43,949 bases of DNA from an uncultured Pelagibacteraceae bacterium (GCA_902554335.1 CACDOD010000009.1:1-43949); one strand, 5' to 3'. Positions 1 through 9,605 are shown, numbered from the stretch's first letter. The notes: generated by a model from the letters alone, not told the origin. Translations and numbers: made by a program.

Positions 1-147
1 TTTTGAGTCAATTTTTGAAACACGAATGTATAGTTCATCTACGTCTGGATGATCGTTTGCTTCAGACATAACTTTAGCAATAATTTTTCTCTGTTCGGTT
101 AGTTTAACACCCTTAGCAACACATTTCTGTTCTATTGTTTCTGTCAT
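1..147 (-). CDS. fur: Fur-family transcriptional regulator, N-terminal part (cut by window edge)
   Basis: Reading the minus strand from the ATG at 147 gives 49 open codons to the window edge, starting MTETIEQKCVAKGVKLTEQR and containing DHPDVDELYIRV. This is the first part of the winged-helix domain of the Fur family: the LTxQR motif, then the HPxxxELY helix. Fur proteins are metal-responsive dimeric DNA-binding repressors. The C-terminal metal-binding and dimerisation domain lies outside the window, so Fur, Mur and Zur cannot be told apart. The start lies 2 bases after the tsaB stop, which implies co-transcription. Confidence 0.85.
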   Translation of the reverse strand, partial: MTETIEQKCVAKGVKLTEQRKIIAKVMSEANDHPDVDELYIRVSKIDSK

Positions 148-149
148 AA

Positions 150-533
150 TTAATAATTAATTTCATATTTTGGTTGAATAAAATTTTTTGTCAACCTACC
201 TTCTTTTAACAGCTTAAGTAAAATAAAATGGTCATTATTTATGATCTGCGAAGAATAATAACCATAAATATTAACTTTTTTTAGCACCTTTAAAGCTTTA
301 ACAATACTAATTGCCGATCTAATACTTGTATACTTTCCAGGTCCTTGATTTATAAAAATATTATCAATTTTAGATAATTCAACATTATTATTACTTATGA
401 AATTAAAAATTAGAATTACTAATTTGTCAAAATTTTCCCTACTGTTGTCATGCTTAATACTATATTCTATATCATTAAAGATGATTTTTAAAAAAATTTT
501 TTCTCCAGCAGTGTCAATAATTAAATTGGTCAT
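150..533 (-). CDS. tsaB: TsaB-like tRNA threonylcarbamoyladenosine (t6A) biosynthesis protein, short form
   Basis: The 127-residue product has the ASKHA-type start MTNLIIDTAG and the TsaB signature region GPGKYTSIRSAIS at about residues 64-76, equivalent to the family GPGSFTGLRIG loop. TsaB is the partner of TsaD in making t6A37 on ANN-decoding tRNAs in the cytoplasm. Typical bacterial TsaB has about 220-240 residues; here only the N-terminal actin-like lobe, which contacts TsaD, is left. In many alphaproteobacteria rimI lies between tsaB and fur; here fur follows after 2 bases. The 5' end overlaps the divergent deacetylase gene. The family call is fairly sure; whether the short form is active is inference. 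Confidence 0.72.
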   Translation of the reverse strand: MTNLIIDTAGEKIFLKIIFNDIEYSIKHDNSRENFDKLVILIFNFISNNNVELSKIDNIFINQGPGKYTSIRSAISIVKALKVLKKVNIYGYYSSQIINNDHFILLKLLKEGRLTKNFIQPKYEINY

Positions 534-1545
534 AATATTTTTTTTGCAATTTGAAATATCATATTCTCAAGAAACATTTAATAAATATTTTGCTAATGAA
601 AATGGTATTGTTTCTATAATGTATCATAGATTTAATGAGTCTAAGTATCCATCAACAAATATTCAAATAGATGTGTTTGAAAAGCACATTGATACTATAA
701 AATCATCTGGATATAAATTTTTAAATCCTATGATGTTACCTGAAATATTTTCTAAAGAGAAATTAGAAAAAAAATTTTTGTTAACAATTGATGATGGTTA
801 TAACTCATTTTATGATAATGCATGGCCATATTTAAAAAAAAATAAAATCCCTTTTATAATATTTATATCTACTGATGCTGTTGGTAAAAATGGATATATG
901 AATTGGGATCAAATAAAAGAAATAGAAAAATTTGATTATGTCACTATTGGAAATCATTCACATTCACATGATTATTTGGTGAATTTTAATTTTGAACAAT
1001 TTAAAAAAGATATAAATAAATCAATTGAAATATTTAAAAATAACTTAGGTTATAATCCAATTTTTTTCTCTTATCCATTTGGTGAATGGAGTTTGAATCA
1101 AAAAGAATTCATTAGTCAATACTTTGAATTTGCATTCGGACAACACTCTGGAGTAATAGATTTAAATAAAGATAAATATGCATTACCAAGATTCCCTATA
1201 AATGAAAAATATGGGGACTTGGACAGATTTAAATTTATTGTAGATCTACTACCTTTCCAGTATAAACTAATTTATCCTAAAGAAAAAATTATCGACAAAA
1301 ATAATCCACCAAAAATGAAAATTGAATTTTTTAAAGAACAAAATGTGAAAAATATCAATTGCTTTTCAAATGAGGGAGGTGAATGGAATGAGTCAAATCT
1401 GATTTTAAAAGACAACATTTTAAAAATTAATTTTCGAAGTCAATTTGACACTAGAAGAGGAAGAATAAATTGTTCAATTAAGGATAATGAAGGTTGGCGT
1501 TGGTTTGGAGTACAATTTATTTTGAAAAATATTGAAGAAAATTAA
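511..1545 (+). CDS. Secreted polysaccharide deacetylase (NodB homology, CE4 family)
   Basis: The gene encodes a NodB-type metal-dependent deacetylase. Counted from the GTG at 511, TIDDGY (metal-binding and catalytic Asp pair) is near residues 92-97, NHSHSH (metal-binding His pair) near 148-153, and SYPFG near 188. The segment IMYHRF and the overall layout resemble the PgaB/IcaB branch that deacetylates N-acetylglucosamine polymers. The frame is open from ATG 397, but only the stretch from GTG 511 or ATG 481 gives a sensible signal peptide (KLVIIFFLQF then SYSQE). Either start overlaps the divergent tsaB. About 80 C-terminal residues form an unrecognised extension with two Cys (NCFS, NCSI). 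The substrate is not known. Confidence 0.8.
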   Translation: MSIIKLVIIFFLQFEISYSQETFNKYFANENGIVSIMYHRFNESKYPSTNIQIDVFEKHIDTIKSSGYKFLNPMMLPEIFSKEKLEKKFLLTIDDGYNSFYDNAWPYLKKNKIPFIIFISTDAVGKNGYMNWDQIKEIEKFDYVTIGNHSHSHDYLVNFNFEQFKKDINKSIEIFKNNLGYNPIFFSYPFGEWSLNQKEFISQYFEFAFGQHSGVIDLNKDKYALPRFPINEKYGDLDRFKFIVDLLPFQYKLIYPKEKIIDKNNPPKMKIEFFKEQNVKNINCFSNEGGEWNESNLILKDNILKINFRSQFDTRRGRINCSIKDNEGWRWFGVQFILKNIEEN

Positions 1546-2687
1546 ATTAAATTCTTTACTGCTTCACTGTTTGGTAAAATTTTTACATCATCAAAATCAG
1601 TTAAACTATTTTGCTCAATGATTTTTTTTAAAATAACAGTATATTCTTTCCCTGTTTCTGCATACTTATCTAAATAATCAACTAACTCTAGGCTCATAAG
1701 TTTCCCTACATTATCTCTTTGTATAGCCCTTACATATCGCATTTCTTTATAAGACTTATGTGTATTTAAATTTCTGGCATACGCTCTTACTGATGATTTC
1801 AATACATTAAACATCATTACTTTATGTTTTGTACCAGCATCTGCAGCTGCTGGCTTAATTCCTTTATCGGTATAAGTCCATTGTCCAAACAATGCATTAC
1901 CTTCTAAAGCAAATCGTGATGTTCCCCAACCAGTTTCCTTTGCAGCTTGAGCAATTGCCATGGACGGAGGAATTATATCCATTCTTCTTTTTAGAGTAGG
2001 GATATCTTTTTTTGTAACTCCGTATTGTTTAAATTTTTTGATTAACCACTCATTATCAGATTTTGAATTATTATTTTTGTTTAAAATTGCAAAAAGTTTA
2101 GTTCTATCCAAAAGAATTTTATTATTCTCCTCCAGGATTAGTGGTAAAACAATTTGGATGAATAACTCTTTTCTTTTTTTAACACTTTGAATATCTTTTA
2201 ATTCGTATGGTAGCTTTCCTATCTCAACAGGTTTTGCAATTTTATTAATTCTTACATCGCTTAATTTGTATTTAGTATCCTCAAAAAGTTGATAAAGTAC
2301 TGAGGCCTTTAACCTCACTCCAGTTTCTAGGGAATCTTCTTCTGTAACCTCGCCATAAAGTTCCTGGTAAACTAGATCCTGGTCAGTATTATTTTCTATC
2401 TCCTTTTCATCTACAAATTTCCCTTCTAAAACTTGAACTAACTTTTGATTTGAAGAATTCTCAATTTCTGGATTAGATTTAAGTATATTGCTGAAATATT
2501 TATAAGATGAAGGCAAAATGTAAAAAAAAGAGATTATTAATAAGGAGGCAAAAGAAATTTTGTATAAATTTTCAAGACTTGATTGTTTTTTTACTAAGGA
2601 TTTTCTTGATAGCAAAAAACCTTTTTTAGAAAGAATTTTTCTTAGGGACTTAATATCCATACTTTTTAATTTAACACTATTTAGCAT
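1542..2687 (-). CDS. Bax-like glucosaminidase-domain protein (GH73 type), membrane-anchored
   Basis: The C-terminal half carries a glucosaminidase domain: PSMAIAQAAKETGWGTSRFA at about 241-260, with the expected catalytic Glu at about 251, followed by GNALFGQW. This matches the E. coli Bax family, presumed peptidoglycan N-acetylglucosaminidases. One transmembrane segment at about 44-62 would anchor the enzyme with the catalytic domain in the periplasm; residues 65-130 are a low-complexity acidic linker. An alternative start is the Met at codon 10. The 3' end overlaps the end of the deacetylase by 4 bases, and the nfu-like gene lies 12 bases upstream on the same strand. Confidence 0.82.
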   Translation of the reverse strand: MLNSVKLKSMDIKSLRKILSKKGFLLSRKSLVKKQSSLENLYKISFASLLIISFFYILPSSYKYFSNILKSNPEIENSSNQKLVQVLEGKFVDEKEIENNTDQDLVYQELYGEVTEEDSLETGVRLKASVLYQLFEDTKYKLSDVRINKIAKPVEIGKLPYELKDIQSVKKRKELFIQIVLPLILEENNKILLDRTKLFAILNKNNNSKSDNEWLIKKFKQYGVTKKDIPTLKRRMDIIPPSMAIAQAAKETGWGTSRFALEGNALFGQWTYTDKGIKPAAADAGTKHKVMMFNVLKSSVRAYARNLNTHKSYKEMRYVRAIQRDNVGKLMSLELVDYLDKYAETGKEYTVILKKIIEQNSLTDFDDVKILPNSEAVKNLI

Positions 2688-2699
2688 AAAAATTAATTA

Positions 2700-3242
2700 T
2701 TATACTGGAATTACTTCTGTTATTTCTGGAATATAGTGTTTTAGTAAATTCTCAACACCTTTTTTTAACGTCATGGTTGAACTTGGGCAACCTGAACAGC
2801 TTCCCTGCATTTCAACTTTTACTTTTCCATCTTTATATTCTCTGAATTTAATATCTCCCCCATCCCTAGCAACTGCCGGTCTTATTTTTGTTTCTAAAAT
2901 TTTTATTATTTTTTTTTCAATTTCATCTAGATTGTTATTTTCTTCACTCTTTGATTTTTTTTCATAAACAAATTTTTTACCAGTTGAATAATAATCATTA
3001 ATGAGTGAAATAATTATGTGTTTTATTTCTTCCCAGTCTTTTTCTGATTTTTTATTAACTGATATGAAATCATCAGAGAGGAAAATTCCAACTACTCCAT
3101 TTACTGATAAAATATTTCGAATTAGTTCATTAGAAGTTTGAGATTTTTCAGTAAATTCTACTGGTCCATCTAATGAGACTTTTTCACCAGGTAAAAATTT
3201 TAGTGAATTTGGATTTGGTGTATTTAGAGTTTGTACAAACAT
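2700..3242 (-). CDS. Nfu-type iron-sulfur cluster carrier protein
   Basis: Two domains are visible. Residues 1-90 match the Nfu N-terminal domain (start MFVQTLNTPNPNSLKFLPG, later NGVVGIFLSDDFISV). Residues 105-180 are the NifU C-terminal domain with RPAVARDGGDIKF and the cluster-binding CxxC (SCSGC, Cys 149 and 152). The protein takes a 4Fe-4S cluster and passes it to apo-enzymes in the cytosol. The two-domain layout is that of alphaproteobacterial and mitochondrial Nfu1 and differs from gammaproteobacterial NfuA, which has an A-type N-terminus. It sits 45 bases downstream of trpS on the same strand. Confidence 0.92.
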   Translation of the reverse strand: MFVQTLNTPNPNSLKFLPGEKVSLDGPVEFTEKSQTSNELIRNILSVNGVVGIFLSDDFISVNKKSEKDWEEIKHIIISLINDYYSTGKKFVYEKKSKSEENNNLDEIEKKIIKILETKIRPAVARDGGDIKFREYKDGKVKVEMQGSCSGCPSSTMTLKKGVENLLKHYIPEITEVIPV

Positions 3243-3287
3243 ATCTATGTATATAAATACAATAAATTTTTTTTAAAGATTAAATAT

Positions 3288-4292
3288 TTACTTAAAACCA
3301 ATGATTTTTTTTAAATCTTGTATTTTTTTTGATGCAATAATGTTAGCTTTTTCTGCTCCTTGAATTAATATATCATCTATAAATTTCTCATCTTTTAGTA
3401 ACTTATTAATTTCCAAAGATATAGGGGAAATTTTATCTACAACTAAAGTTGCTAATTGTTTTTTAAACTCAGAAAAATTTTTTCCTGCAAATTCATTGAT
3501 TATTTTATTTAATTTTTGATCACTCAAACTAGAATATATACCTAGTAGGTTTTCTGCTTCTGGTCTATTAGACAATTCATTTTCGTCATCAGGAAGTGGT
3601 TCTGCATCTGTTTTTGCTTTTTTAATTTTATTTATTATCTGATCGCTACTATCATTTAAGTTAATCCTGCTTAAATCCGATGGATCAGATTTGCTCATTT
3701 TAACAGTGCCATCTTTTAAACTCATTATTCTGGAAAATTTTTTTTGTATTAAGGGTTCTGGTGGAATAAAAAAATCAGGAACATTAAAATCAAGATTAAA
3801 TTTATTTGCAATATCTCTTGAAAGTTCCAAATGTTGCTTTTGATCTTCGCCGACAGGTACATGTGTTGCATCGTAAAGAAGTATATCAGCCGCCATTAAT
3901 ATTGGATATATATAAAGTCCAACACTTGCTTTTTCTTTATCCTTACCTGCTTTTTCTTTAAATTGAGTCATTCTATTTAACCAGCCCATTCTTGCTACAC
4001 AACTAAGCATCCATGATCCCTCTGCATGGGCGGGAACCAAGGATTGATTAAATATGATACTTTTTTTATAATCTAAACCACTTGCAATAAATGCTGCTGT
4101 AGTTTCACGAATATTTTTCTTTAATTCGACTGCATTTTGCTTAACTGTGATTGCGTGTAAATCTACAACACAATAAATGCATGAATTGTCGGGATCATTC
4201 TGTAAACTTACAAAATTTTTTATTGCCCCAATATAGTTTCCTAAATGAAGATTGCCTGTAGGCTGAACTCCAGAAAAAATTTTTTTACTCAT
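3288..4292 (-). CDS. trpS: Tryptophanyl-tRNA synthetase
   Basis: A class I aminoacyl-tRNA synthetase that charges tRNA-Trp. The HIGH-type motif is HLGN at residues 16-19, after SGVQPTGN. The KMSKS loop is present exactly at about 198-202. The [13 protein letters not shown] segment at 148-160 is typical of bacterial TrpRS. The length of 334 is normal for the family. The ATG is 3 bases past the murJ stop, so the two are probably co-transcribed as in many alphaproteobacteria. Confidence 0.97.
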   Translation of the reverse strand: MSKKIFSGVQPTGNLHLGNYIGAIKNFVSLQNDPDNSCIYCVVDLHAITVKQNAVELKKNIRETTAAFIASGLDYKKSIIFNQSLVPAHAEGSWMLSCVARMGWLNRMTQFKEKAGKDKEKASVGLYIYPILMAADILLYDATHVPVGEDQKQHLELSRDIANKFNLDFNVPDFFIPPEPLIQKKFSRIMSLKDGTVKMSKSDPSDLSRINLNDSSDQIINKIKKAKTDAEPLPDDENELSNRPEAENLLGIYSSLSDQKLNKIINEFAGKNFSEFKKQLATLVVDKISPISLEINKLLKDEKFIDDILIQGAEKANIIASKKIQDLKKIIGFK

Positions 4293-4295
4293 ATT

Positions 4296-5825
4296 TTAGT
4301 ATTTTAATTTAATATCTGAATATTTAAATGTTTTTGTTAATAATGATATTAAAATATAAGTTATAATAGTAATAATAACCATTAATATTATAGTAAATAA
4401 TTTAACCTCACTTTCATAAATTAAATACTGACCAAAAAAATTAATGGCTATATAAAACAGATATATTGAAATTGAAGATACGAGCAAAATTTTTAAATTA
4501 AATAAATTAAATACATTACTTAAACTAAAATGGTTATTATTAAATAATTTTAAAAATAAAAGCAAAACATTGATCCAAGAAGATATACTGGTAGCAATAG
4601 GTATAATTAAGAAACCAATTGTGTCAAAAAATATAATACTTATTGAAATATTTATTAAAACTGAAATTAGTGAATAATAAAATGGAGTTTTGGTGTCATT
4701 TCTTGCAAATAAAAAAGTTGAAAACACTTTGATTATTGCAAAGGCAGGCAATCCTAAAGCGAAGTAATACAATGCATTTGCTGAATTTATAACACTTGTT
4801 TTATCAAACGCACCATAACCAAATAATGCTGAGGTAATTTCTTCAGCTCCAACCACTAATGCCATTGCAGCTGGTAGACTTAAAAAAAGACTCAATTCAA
4901 ATGCTTTGTTTTGAATAAAATCTATTTTTTTTTTATTACTATTTTTTATATGTCTACTTAAATTTGGTAAAATAACAGTTCCGATAGCTATTCCAGCTAT
5001 TGCAAGGTTTATTTGATATATCCTATCAGCATAGTATAAATAAGATACTGCGCTTGCTTGAAACGAGGCAATTATTGTCCCTACAAGAATATTTATTTGC
5101 GTCACTCCAGAAGAAAATATGCCTGGTAAAAATTTATTAAAAAAATTTTTTATTTTTTTTGTTAATTTTAATTTTAAATTAATTTTTGGTGAAAAGAATT
5201 TTTTTGCAAAAAAATATACAAAAATTAGTTGAATAAATCCCGCTACTGATACACCATATGATAAATATATAACAAGATTATTATTATATTTTTTCTCAAA
5301 AAAAATAATTAATATTAAAATTATATTTAAAATTATTGATGAGGCAGCTGCTACACCAAATTTATTGTGTGAGTTTAAAATGGCAGAAAAAAATGATGCT
5401 AAACTTATAAAAAATAAAAATGGAAATGTAATTCGTGTCAATAATGTTGTTAGTTCCAATTTATCCTGATTTTCAATAAACCCTGGTGCAATTAAATAAA
5501 TGAAGCCTGGCATTAAAATTTCTATAATTATCACTAGAACTAGAAGCCCGAACATTAAAAAGTTAAAAGCATCATTTGCAAATTTTTTTGCTTTTGTTTC
5601 TCCACTATTTAATTCTGATGAATAGCTAGGAACAAATGCTGCATTAAATGATCCTTCAGCAAAAAGTCTCCTAAAAGTGTTAGGTATCCTAAATGCAACA
5701 AAGAAAGCATCAGCAACAGGGCCTGAGCCTAAGTATATAGCAATTAAAAGATCTCTAAAATAACCAAGAACTCTGCTGATAATAACAAAGAAACTAAACG
5801 TACCTGTTGACTTAATTAAGTTCAT
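4296..5825 (-). CDS. murJ: Lipid II flippase MurJ
   Basis: A polytopic inner-membrane protein of the MOP superfamily that moves lipid II across the membrane for peptidoglycan synthesis. The N-terminus has the MurJ pattern SRVLGYFRDLLIAIYLGSG then DAFFVAFRIPNTFRRLFAEG, which carries the conserved Arg/Asp cavity residues. The 509 residues contain about 14 hydrophobic segments, as expected. The neighbours trpS and nfu follow on the same strand. Upstream, 50 bases separate it from the divergent maeB. Confidence 0.95.
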   Translation of the reverse strand: MNLIKSTGTFSFFVIISRVLGYFRDLLIAIYLGSGPVADAFFVAFRIPNTFRRLFAEGSFNAAFVPSYSSELNSGETKAKKFANDAFNFLMFGLLVLVIIIEILMPGFIYLIAPGFIENQDKLELTTLLTRITFPFLFFISLASFFSAILNSHNKFGVAAASSIILNIILILIIFFEKKYNNNLVIYLSYGVSVAGFIQLIFVYFFAKKFFSPKINLKLKLTKKIKNFFNKFLPGIFSSGVTQINILVGTIIASFQASAVSYLYYADRIYQINLAIAGIAIGTVILPNLSRHIKNSNKKKIDFIQNKAFELSLFLSLPAAMALVVGAEEITSALFGYGAFDKTSVINSANALYYFALGLPAFAIIKVFSTFLFARNDTKTPFYYSLISVLINISISIIFFDTIGFLIIPIATSISSWINVLLLFLKLFNNNHFSLSNVFNLFNLKILLVSSISIYLFYIAINFFGQYLIYESEVKLFTIILMVIITIITYILISLLTKTFKYSDIKLKY

Positions 5826-5875
5826 AAATCATATTAGTCTTAATTTAGCTCTATTTGTATATCTAATTGAATTAA

Positions 5876-8161
5876 ATGAAAAAAAATAAGATAGAACATT
5901 ACACCACTAAAGAGGCTTTAGATTTCCATTCTACTGGAAAACCTGGAAAAATTGAAATTACACCTTCAAAGCCTATGACAACAAAGAGAGACCTTGCGCT
6001 TGCTTATTCACCAGGTGTTGCATCTCCAGTTTTAGAAATTAGCAAAGATAATACTTTAGCATATGATTATACCTCTAAAGGAAATTTAGTTGCGGTAATA
6101 AGCAATGGATCTGCAATTTTAGGATTGGGTAATTTGGGGGCCGCTGCATCAAAGCCGGTTATGGAGGGTAAAGCTGTGCTTTTTAAAAGGTTTGCTGACA
6201 TTGACTCGATAGATATAGAGGTGGATAGTAAAAATAATGATGAGATTATAAACACAATTAAAAATATTTCTTGCACCTTCGGTGGTATCAATCTTGAGGA
6301 TATAGCGGCGCCAGATTGTTTTATAATTGAGGAAAAATTAAAAGAAATAGTGGATATTCCCATATTCCACGATGACCAACACGGAACAGCAATTATTACA
6401 ACTGCCGGATTAATAAATGCCCTTGATATAACAGAAAAAAAAATAAACGAAATTAAGGTTGTTGTAAACGGAGCAGGAGCCTCTGCAATTGCTTGTACAG
6501 AATTATTTAAAAATTCTGGTGTTAAAAATGAAAATTTAATTATGTGCGATAGAAAAGGTGTAATTTTTAGAGGTAGAGATAAATTAGATCAATGGAAGTC
6601 AAAACATGCTGTAGATACTAAATTTAGAACTTTACAGGAGGCAATAAAAGGAGCTGACGTTTTTTTAGGATTATCTGCAAAAGATGCTTTGTCAAAAGAT
6701 ATGGTTAAATCAATGGCAAATAACCCAATAATTTTTGCTTGTGCAAATCCTGATCCAGAAATTACACCAGAAAAAGTTAAAGAAGTTCGATCAGATGCAA
6801 TCATTGCAACAGGTCGATCTGACTATCCTAATCAAGTAAATAACCTAATTGGATTTCCGTATATATTTAGAGGTGCGCTAGATGTAAGAGCAAAAACAAT
6901 TAATGAAGAAATGAAGGTTGAAGCAGCAAAATCAATTGCAAAACTTGCTAGAGAAAGAGTTCCAGATGAAGTTGCCTCTGCAATGGGAGGCCTAAGACCT
7001 ACTTATGGTAAAGAATATATTATACCATCTACTTTTGATCCAAGGTTAATTAGTGTAATCCCAGTAGCTGTTGCAAAAGCAGCTATTAAGACTGGAGTGG
7101 CTAGAAAAGAAATAAAAGATTTCGAAATTTATGCAGATCAATTAAAAAATAGATTAGATCCATCAGTAACTGTTATGCAAGGTATTAACTCGGTGATAAA
7201 AAAAAGACCTAAAAGAGTTGTTTTTGCAGATGGTGAAGATGAAAATAATTTAAAGGCTGCTATAGCATTCAAAAATAGTGGGTTAGGGATTCCAATCTTA
7301 GTTGCAAAAGAAGAATTGGTAAAGAAAAAATTGTCGAAGATTGGATATAATAAAGATCTTGATATTGAAATAGTGAATTCAACGAATGAAGAAAAAAGAA
7401 AAAAATATACAAGTTATTTATTTAAAAAACTTCAGAGAGAGCAGGGTTTGCTAGAGAGAGATTGTGATAAATTGGTTAGGAATGATCGGGTTATTTGGTC
7501 AACTTGTATGGTATCGTGTGGAGATGCGGACGCAATGGTAACTGGGAATACAAGAAGATATTCCTCATCACTTGAAAAAGTTTCTACAGTTGTAAATGCC
7601 AGACCAGGAGAAATAATATTTGGCCTTAATTTAGTTGTAAATAGAGGAAAAACTGTTCTGATAGCCGACACTGCAGTTAATGAATGGCCTAATTCTGAAC
7701 AATTGGCGAATATTGCTATATCTTCTTCGAGAATTGCAAAGTTGTTTGGTATGGATCCAAAAGTAGCATTTCTATCTCATTCTACATTCGGTCAACCCAC
7801 AACTGAAAGAACTTCAAAAGTTAGAGAAGCTGTTGAAATTTTAAATAAAAAGCAAGTTGATTTTAAATACGATGGTGAAATGCAACCAGACGTAGCTCTT
7901 GAGGAGATTTTTAAAGAACTTTACCCATTTTCAGAAATTGTTGGTAACGCGAACATATTAATTATGCCTGGATTGCATGCATCTGCAATTTCTTTTAAAC
8001 TTATAAAATCTATGAGTAGAGCTAAAGTTATAGGACCTTTGTTAATTGGGCTAGCAGAGCCAATAGAGATTGCTCCTTTGAGGACCTCAACATCTGAAAT
8101 ATTAAATCTTGCTTCAGTGGCAGCATATTCGGCAGAAATAATTGATTATAATAAAAAGTAA
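5876..8161 (+). CDS. maeB: NADP-dependent malic enzyme with C-terminal phosphotransacetylase-like domain
   Basis: This is a large hybrid malic enzyme (761 residues), converting malate to pyruvate with NADPH release. Residues 1 to about 425 are the malic enzyme part: YSPGVASP near 45, IFHDDQHGTA near 160 (metal-binding Asp pair) and VVNGAGASAIA near 195 (Rossmann loop). Residues 430-761 match a phosphate acetyl/butyryltransferase domain. In this family the latter domain is regulatory, responding to acetyl-CoA, and is not known to be catalytic. The gene stands alone, between divergent murJ and convergent BON lipoprotein; the stop directly abuts the latter's stop. Confidence 0.95.
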   Translation: MKKNKIEHYTTKEALDFHSTGKPGKIEITPSKPMTTKRDLALAYSPGVASPVLEISKDNTLAYDYTSKGNLVAVISNGSAILGLGNLGAAASKPVMEGKAVLFKRFADIDSIDIEVDSKNNDEIINTIKNISCTFGGINLEDIAAPDCFIIEEKLKEIVDIPIFHDDQHGTAIITTAGLINALDITEKKINEIKVVVNGAGASAIACTELFKNSGVKNENLIMCDRKGVIFRGRDKLDQWKSKHAVDTKFRTLQEAIKGADVFLGLSAKDALSKDMVKSMANNPIIFACANPDPEITPEKVKEVRSDAIIATGRSDYPNQVNNLIGFPYIFRGALDVRAKTINEEMKVEAAKSIAKLARERVPDEVASAMGGLRPTYGKEYIIPSTFDPRLISVIPVAVAKAAIKTGVARKEIKDFEIYADQLKNRLDPSVTVMQGINSVIKKRPKRVVFADGEDENNLKAAIAFKNSGLGIPILVAKEELVKKKLSKIGYNKDLDIEIVNSTNEEKRKKYTSYLFKKLQREQGLLERDCDKLVRNDRVIWSTCMVSCGDADAMVTGNTRRYSSSLEKVSTVVNARPGEIIFGLNLVVNRGKTVLIADTAVNEWPNSEQLANIAISSSRIAKLFGMDPKVAFLSHSTFGQPTTERTSKVREAVEILNKKQVDFKYDGEMQPDVALEEIFKELYPFSEIVGNANILIMPGLHASAISFKLIKSMSRAKVIGPLLIGLAEPIEIAPLRTSTSEILNLASVAAYSAEIIDYNKK

Positions 8162-8755
8162 TTAATTTTTTTGAATTCTAAGATCATCAACCAGTAATAT
8201 ACTAGCAATAACATCTTCTACATCTAAAATTTCTTTTGCTTCATTAATTACCTCATCTCTTTCTTCACTATTTTCAGCTATTCCGTAAACATAAATTTTT
8301 TTTTTGTAAGTATCAATATTGTAATTTACAGCTTTTGTTTTCTTATTAAATATTAAAGCTGATCTTAGTTGAGAGGTAATCAAGAGATCTTTTGCAGATT
8401 GTTTAAAGTTAAATTTGCCTTTTATTTTTAAATCATTTTTTACTGATCTAGCACCTTTAATTTCCCAAGCTATTTTTGTAATATTTAATTTTTCTTCTGC
8501 GGTATCAACTTTTCCTGTAATAAAAATTCTTCCGTCAATTATTTTTGTTCTAACATTTATCAGATAACTTTTATTTGTTGCTAGAAGTTTAGCATCTAAA
8601 TTTTTATCCATTATTGAGTCGTCAATTTGTGTACCAAGAGTTCTTGGATCCATTGCAATTGTAACACCCGTTCCAAATATTCCCGTTGATGAAGATCCAA
8701 CGCATGATGATAATAAGAAGAAAGTAAACAGAATGAATAAAATTTTATTTTTCAT
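8162..8755 (-). CDS. BON-domain lipoprotein
   Basis: The signal peptide ends in a lipobox, LLSSC at about residues 14-18, so the product should be a lipoprotein. Two BON modules follow: about 70-115 (RIFITGKVDTAEEKL ... GARSVKNDL) and about 140-190 (KIYVYGIAENSEERDEV ... VEDVIASILL). Dual-BON lipoproteins such as DolP/YraP act at the outer membrane and bind anionic phospholipid. In E. coli, yraP lies in the same rsmI/lpoA neighbourhood, which supports a DolP-like role. The start overlaps the end of rsmI by 11 bases. Confidence 0.85.
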   Translation of the reverse strand: MKNKILFILFTFFLLSSCVGSSSTGIFGTGVTIAMDPRTLGTQIDDSIMDKNLDAKLLATNKSYLINVRTKIIDGRIFITGKVDTAEEKLNITKIAWEIKGARSVKNDLKIKGKFNFKQSAKDLLITSQLRSALIFNKKTKAVNYNIDTYKKKIYVYGIAENSEERDEVINEAKEILDVEDVIASILLVDDLRIQKN

Positions 8756-9596
8756 TTTTGATTTGAAGACAATAATTATAAATTTTTGATTTTGAAATAT
8801 TTTTTTCTTGAGAAATTATGCGAACTATATCTTTGATTGATCTAGTATAAATTAATTTTCGAATTTTTTTTTTATCTGATTCGTCTATATCCACAATTTT
8901 TTTATTTTTAATTTCAGAAATTAATACTGTTACCTCCCCTTTTGGAATAAAATCAAAATTATTTATTTTAGAAATATTACCTCTATAAAAACTTTCATGA
9001 ATTTTTGTTAACTCTCTACAAATTAAAATTTCTTGATCGGGAAAATAATCTTTCAATAACTTAAGCTTTTTTTTTAATTTTTGCGCTGAAATAAAAAAAA
9101 TTGATGTACAGTTATTTTTTTTAAAAATCTCAAATTCCTTTTTGATTGAATTGTCTGTGTCAGATAAAAACCCATGAAAATAAAACTGGTCTGAAAAGCC
9201 TGAAATAGATAAAGATGCAACAACTGCAGATGCCCCTGGTATAGGAATAATCGCAATATTTTCTTCTATACATTTTTTTATTAGCAATTTACCTGGGTCA
9301 GAAATTGCTGGAGTTCCAGCATCTGATATTAGAGACATTGAGTTACCTTCCTTTAGTATTTCTAATATTTTATCTAATTTTTTTTTTTCATTAAATTTGT
9401 GATACGAAATTATTTTATTATTAATTTTATAATGAGATAATAACTTCTTTGATACTCTAGTATCTTCACAAAGAATCATATCAGAATTTTTTAGAACATC
9501 TAAAGCTCTTAATGTAATATCTTTTAAATTGCCTATAGGAGTTGAAACAACATATAAACCATTAATAATCTTATTTTTGTCTTCTTTAAGTGACAT
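8745..9596 (-). CDS. rsmI: 16S rRNA C1402 ribose 2'-O-methyltransferase
   Basis: A SAM-dependent methyltransferase of the tetrapyrrole-methylase fold that methylates the ribose of C1402 in the decoding centre. Hallmarks are VVSTPIGNLKDITLRAL at about 16-32, ILCEDTRVSKKLL near 41 and LISDAGTPAISDPG near 93. The length of 283 is normal. It is divergent from the LpoA-like gene with 27 bases between them, and overlaps the downstream BON lipoprotein gene. Confidence 0.95.
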   Translation of the reverse strand: MSLKEDKNKIINGLYVVSTPIGNLKDITLRALDVLKNSDMILCEDTRVSKKLLSHYKINNKIISYHKFNEKKKLDKILEILKEGNSMSLISDAGTPAISDPGKLLIKKCIEENIAIIPIPGASAVVASLSISGFSDQFYFHGFLSDTDNSIKKEFEIFKKNNCTSIFFISAQKLKKKLKLLKDYFPDQEILICRELTKIHESFYRGNISKINNFDFIPKGEVTVLISEIKNKKIVDIDESDKKKIRKLIYTRSIKDIVRIISQEKNISKSKIYNYCLQIKNEK

Positions 9597-9605
9597 AACC
9601 TAGGC

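Noticed and set aside
6067-6363. Minus-strand frame inside maeB
   Set aside because: Shadow of the maeB coding strand, which has all expected motifs.
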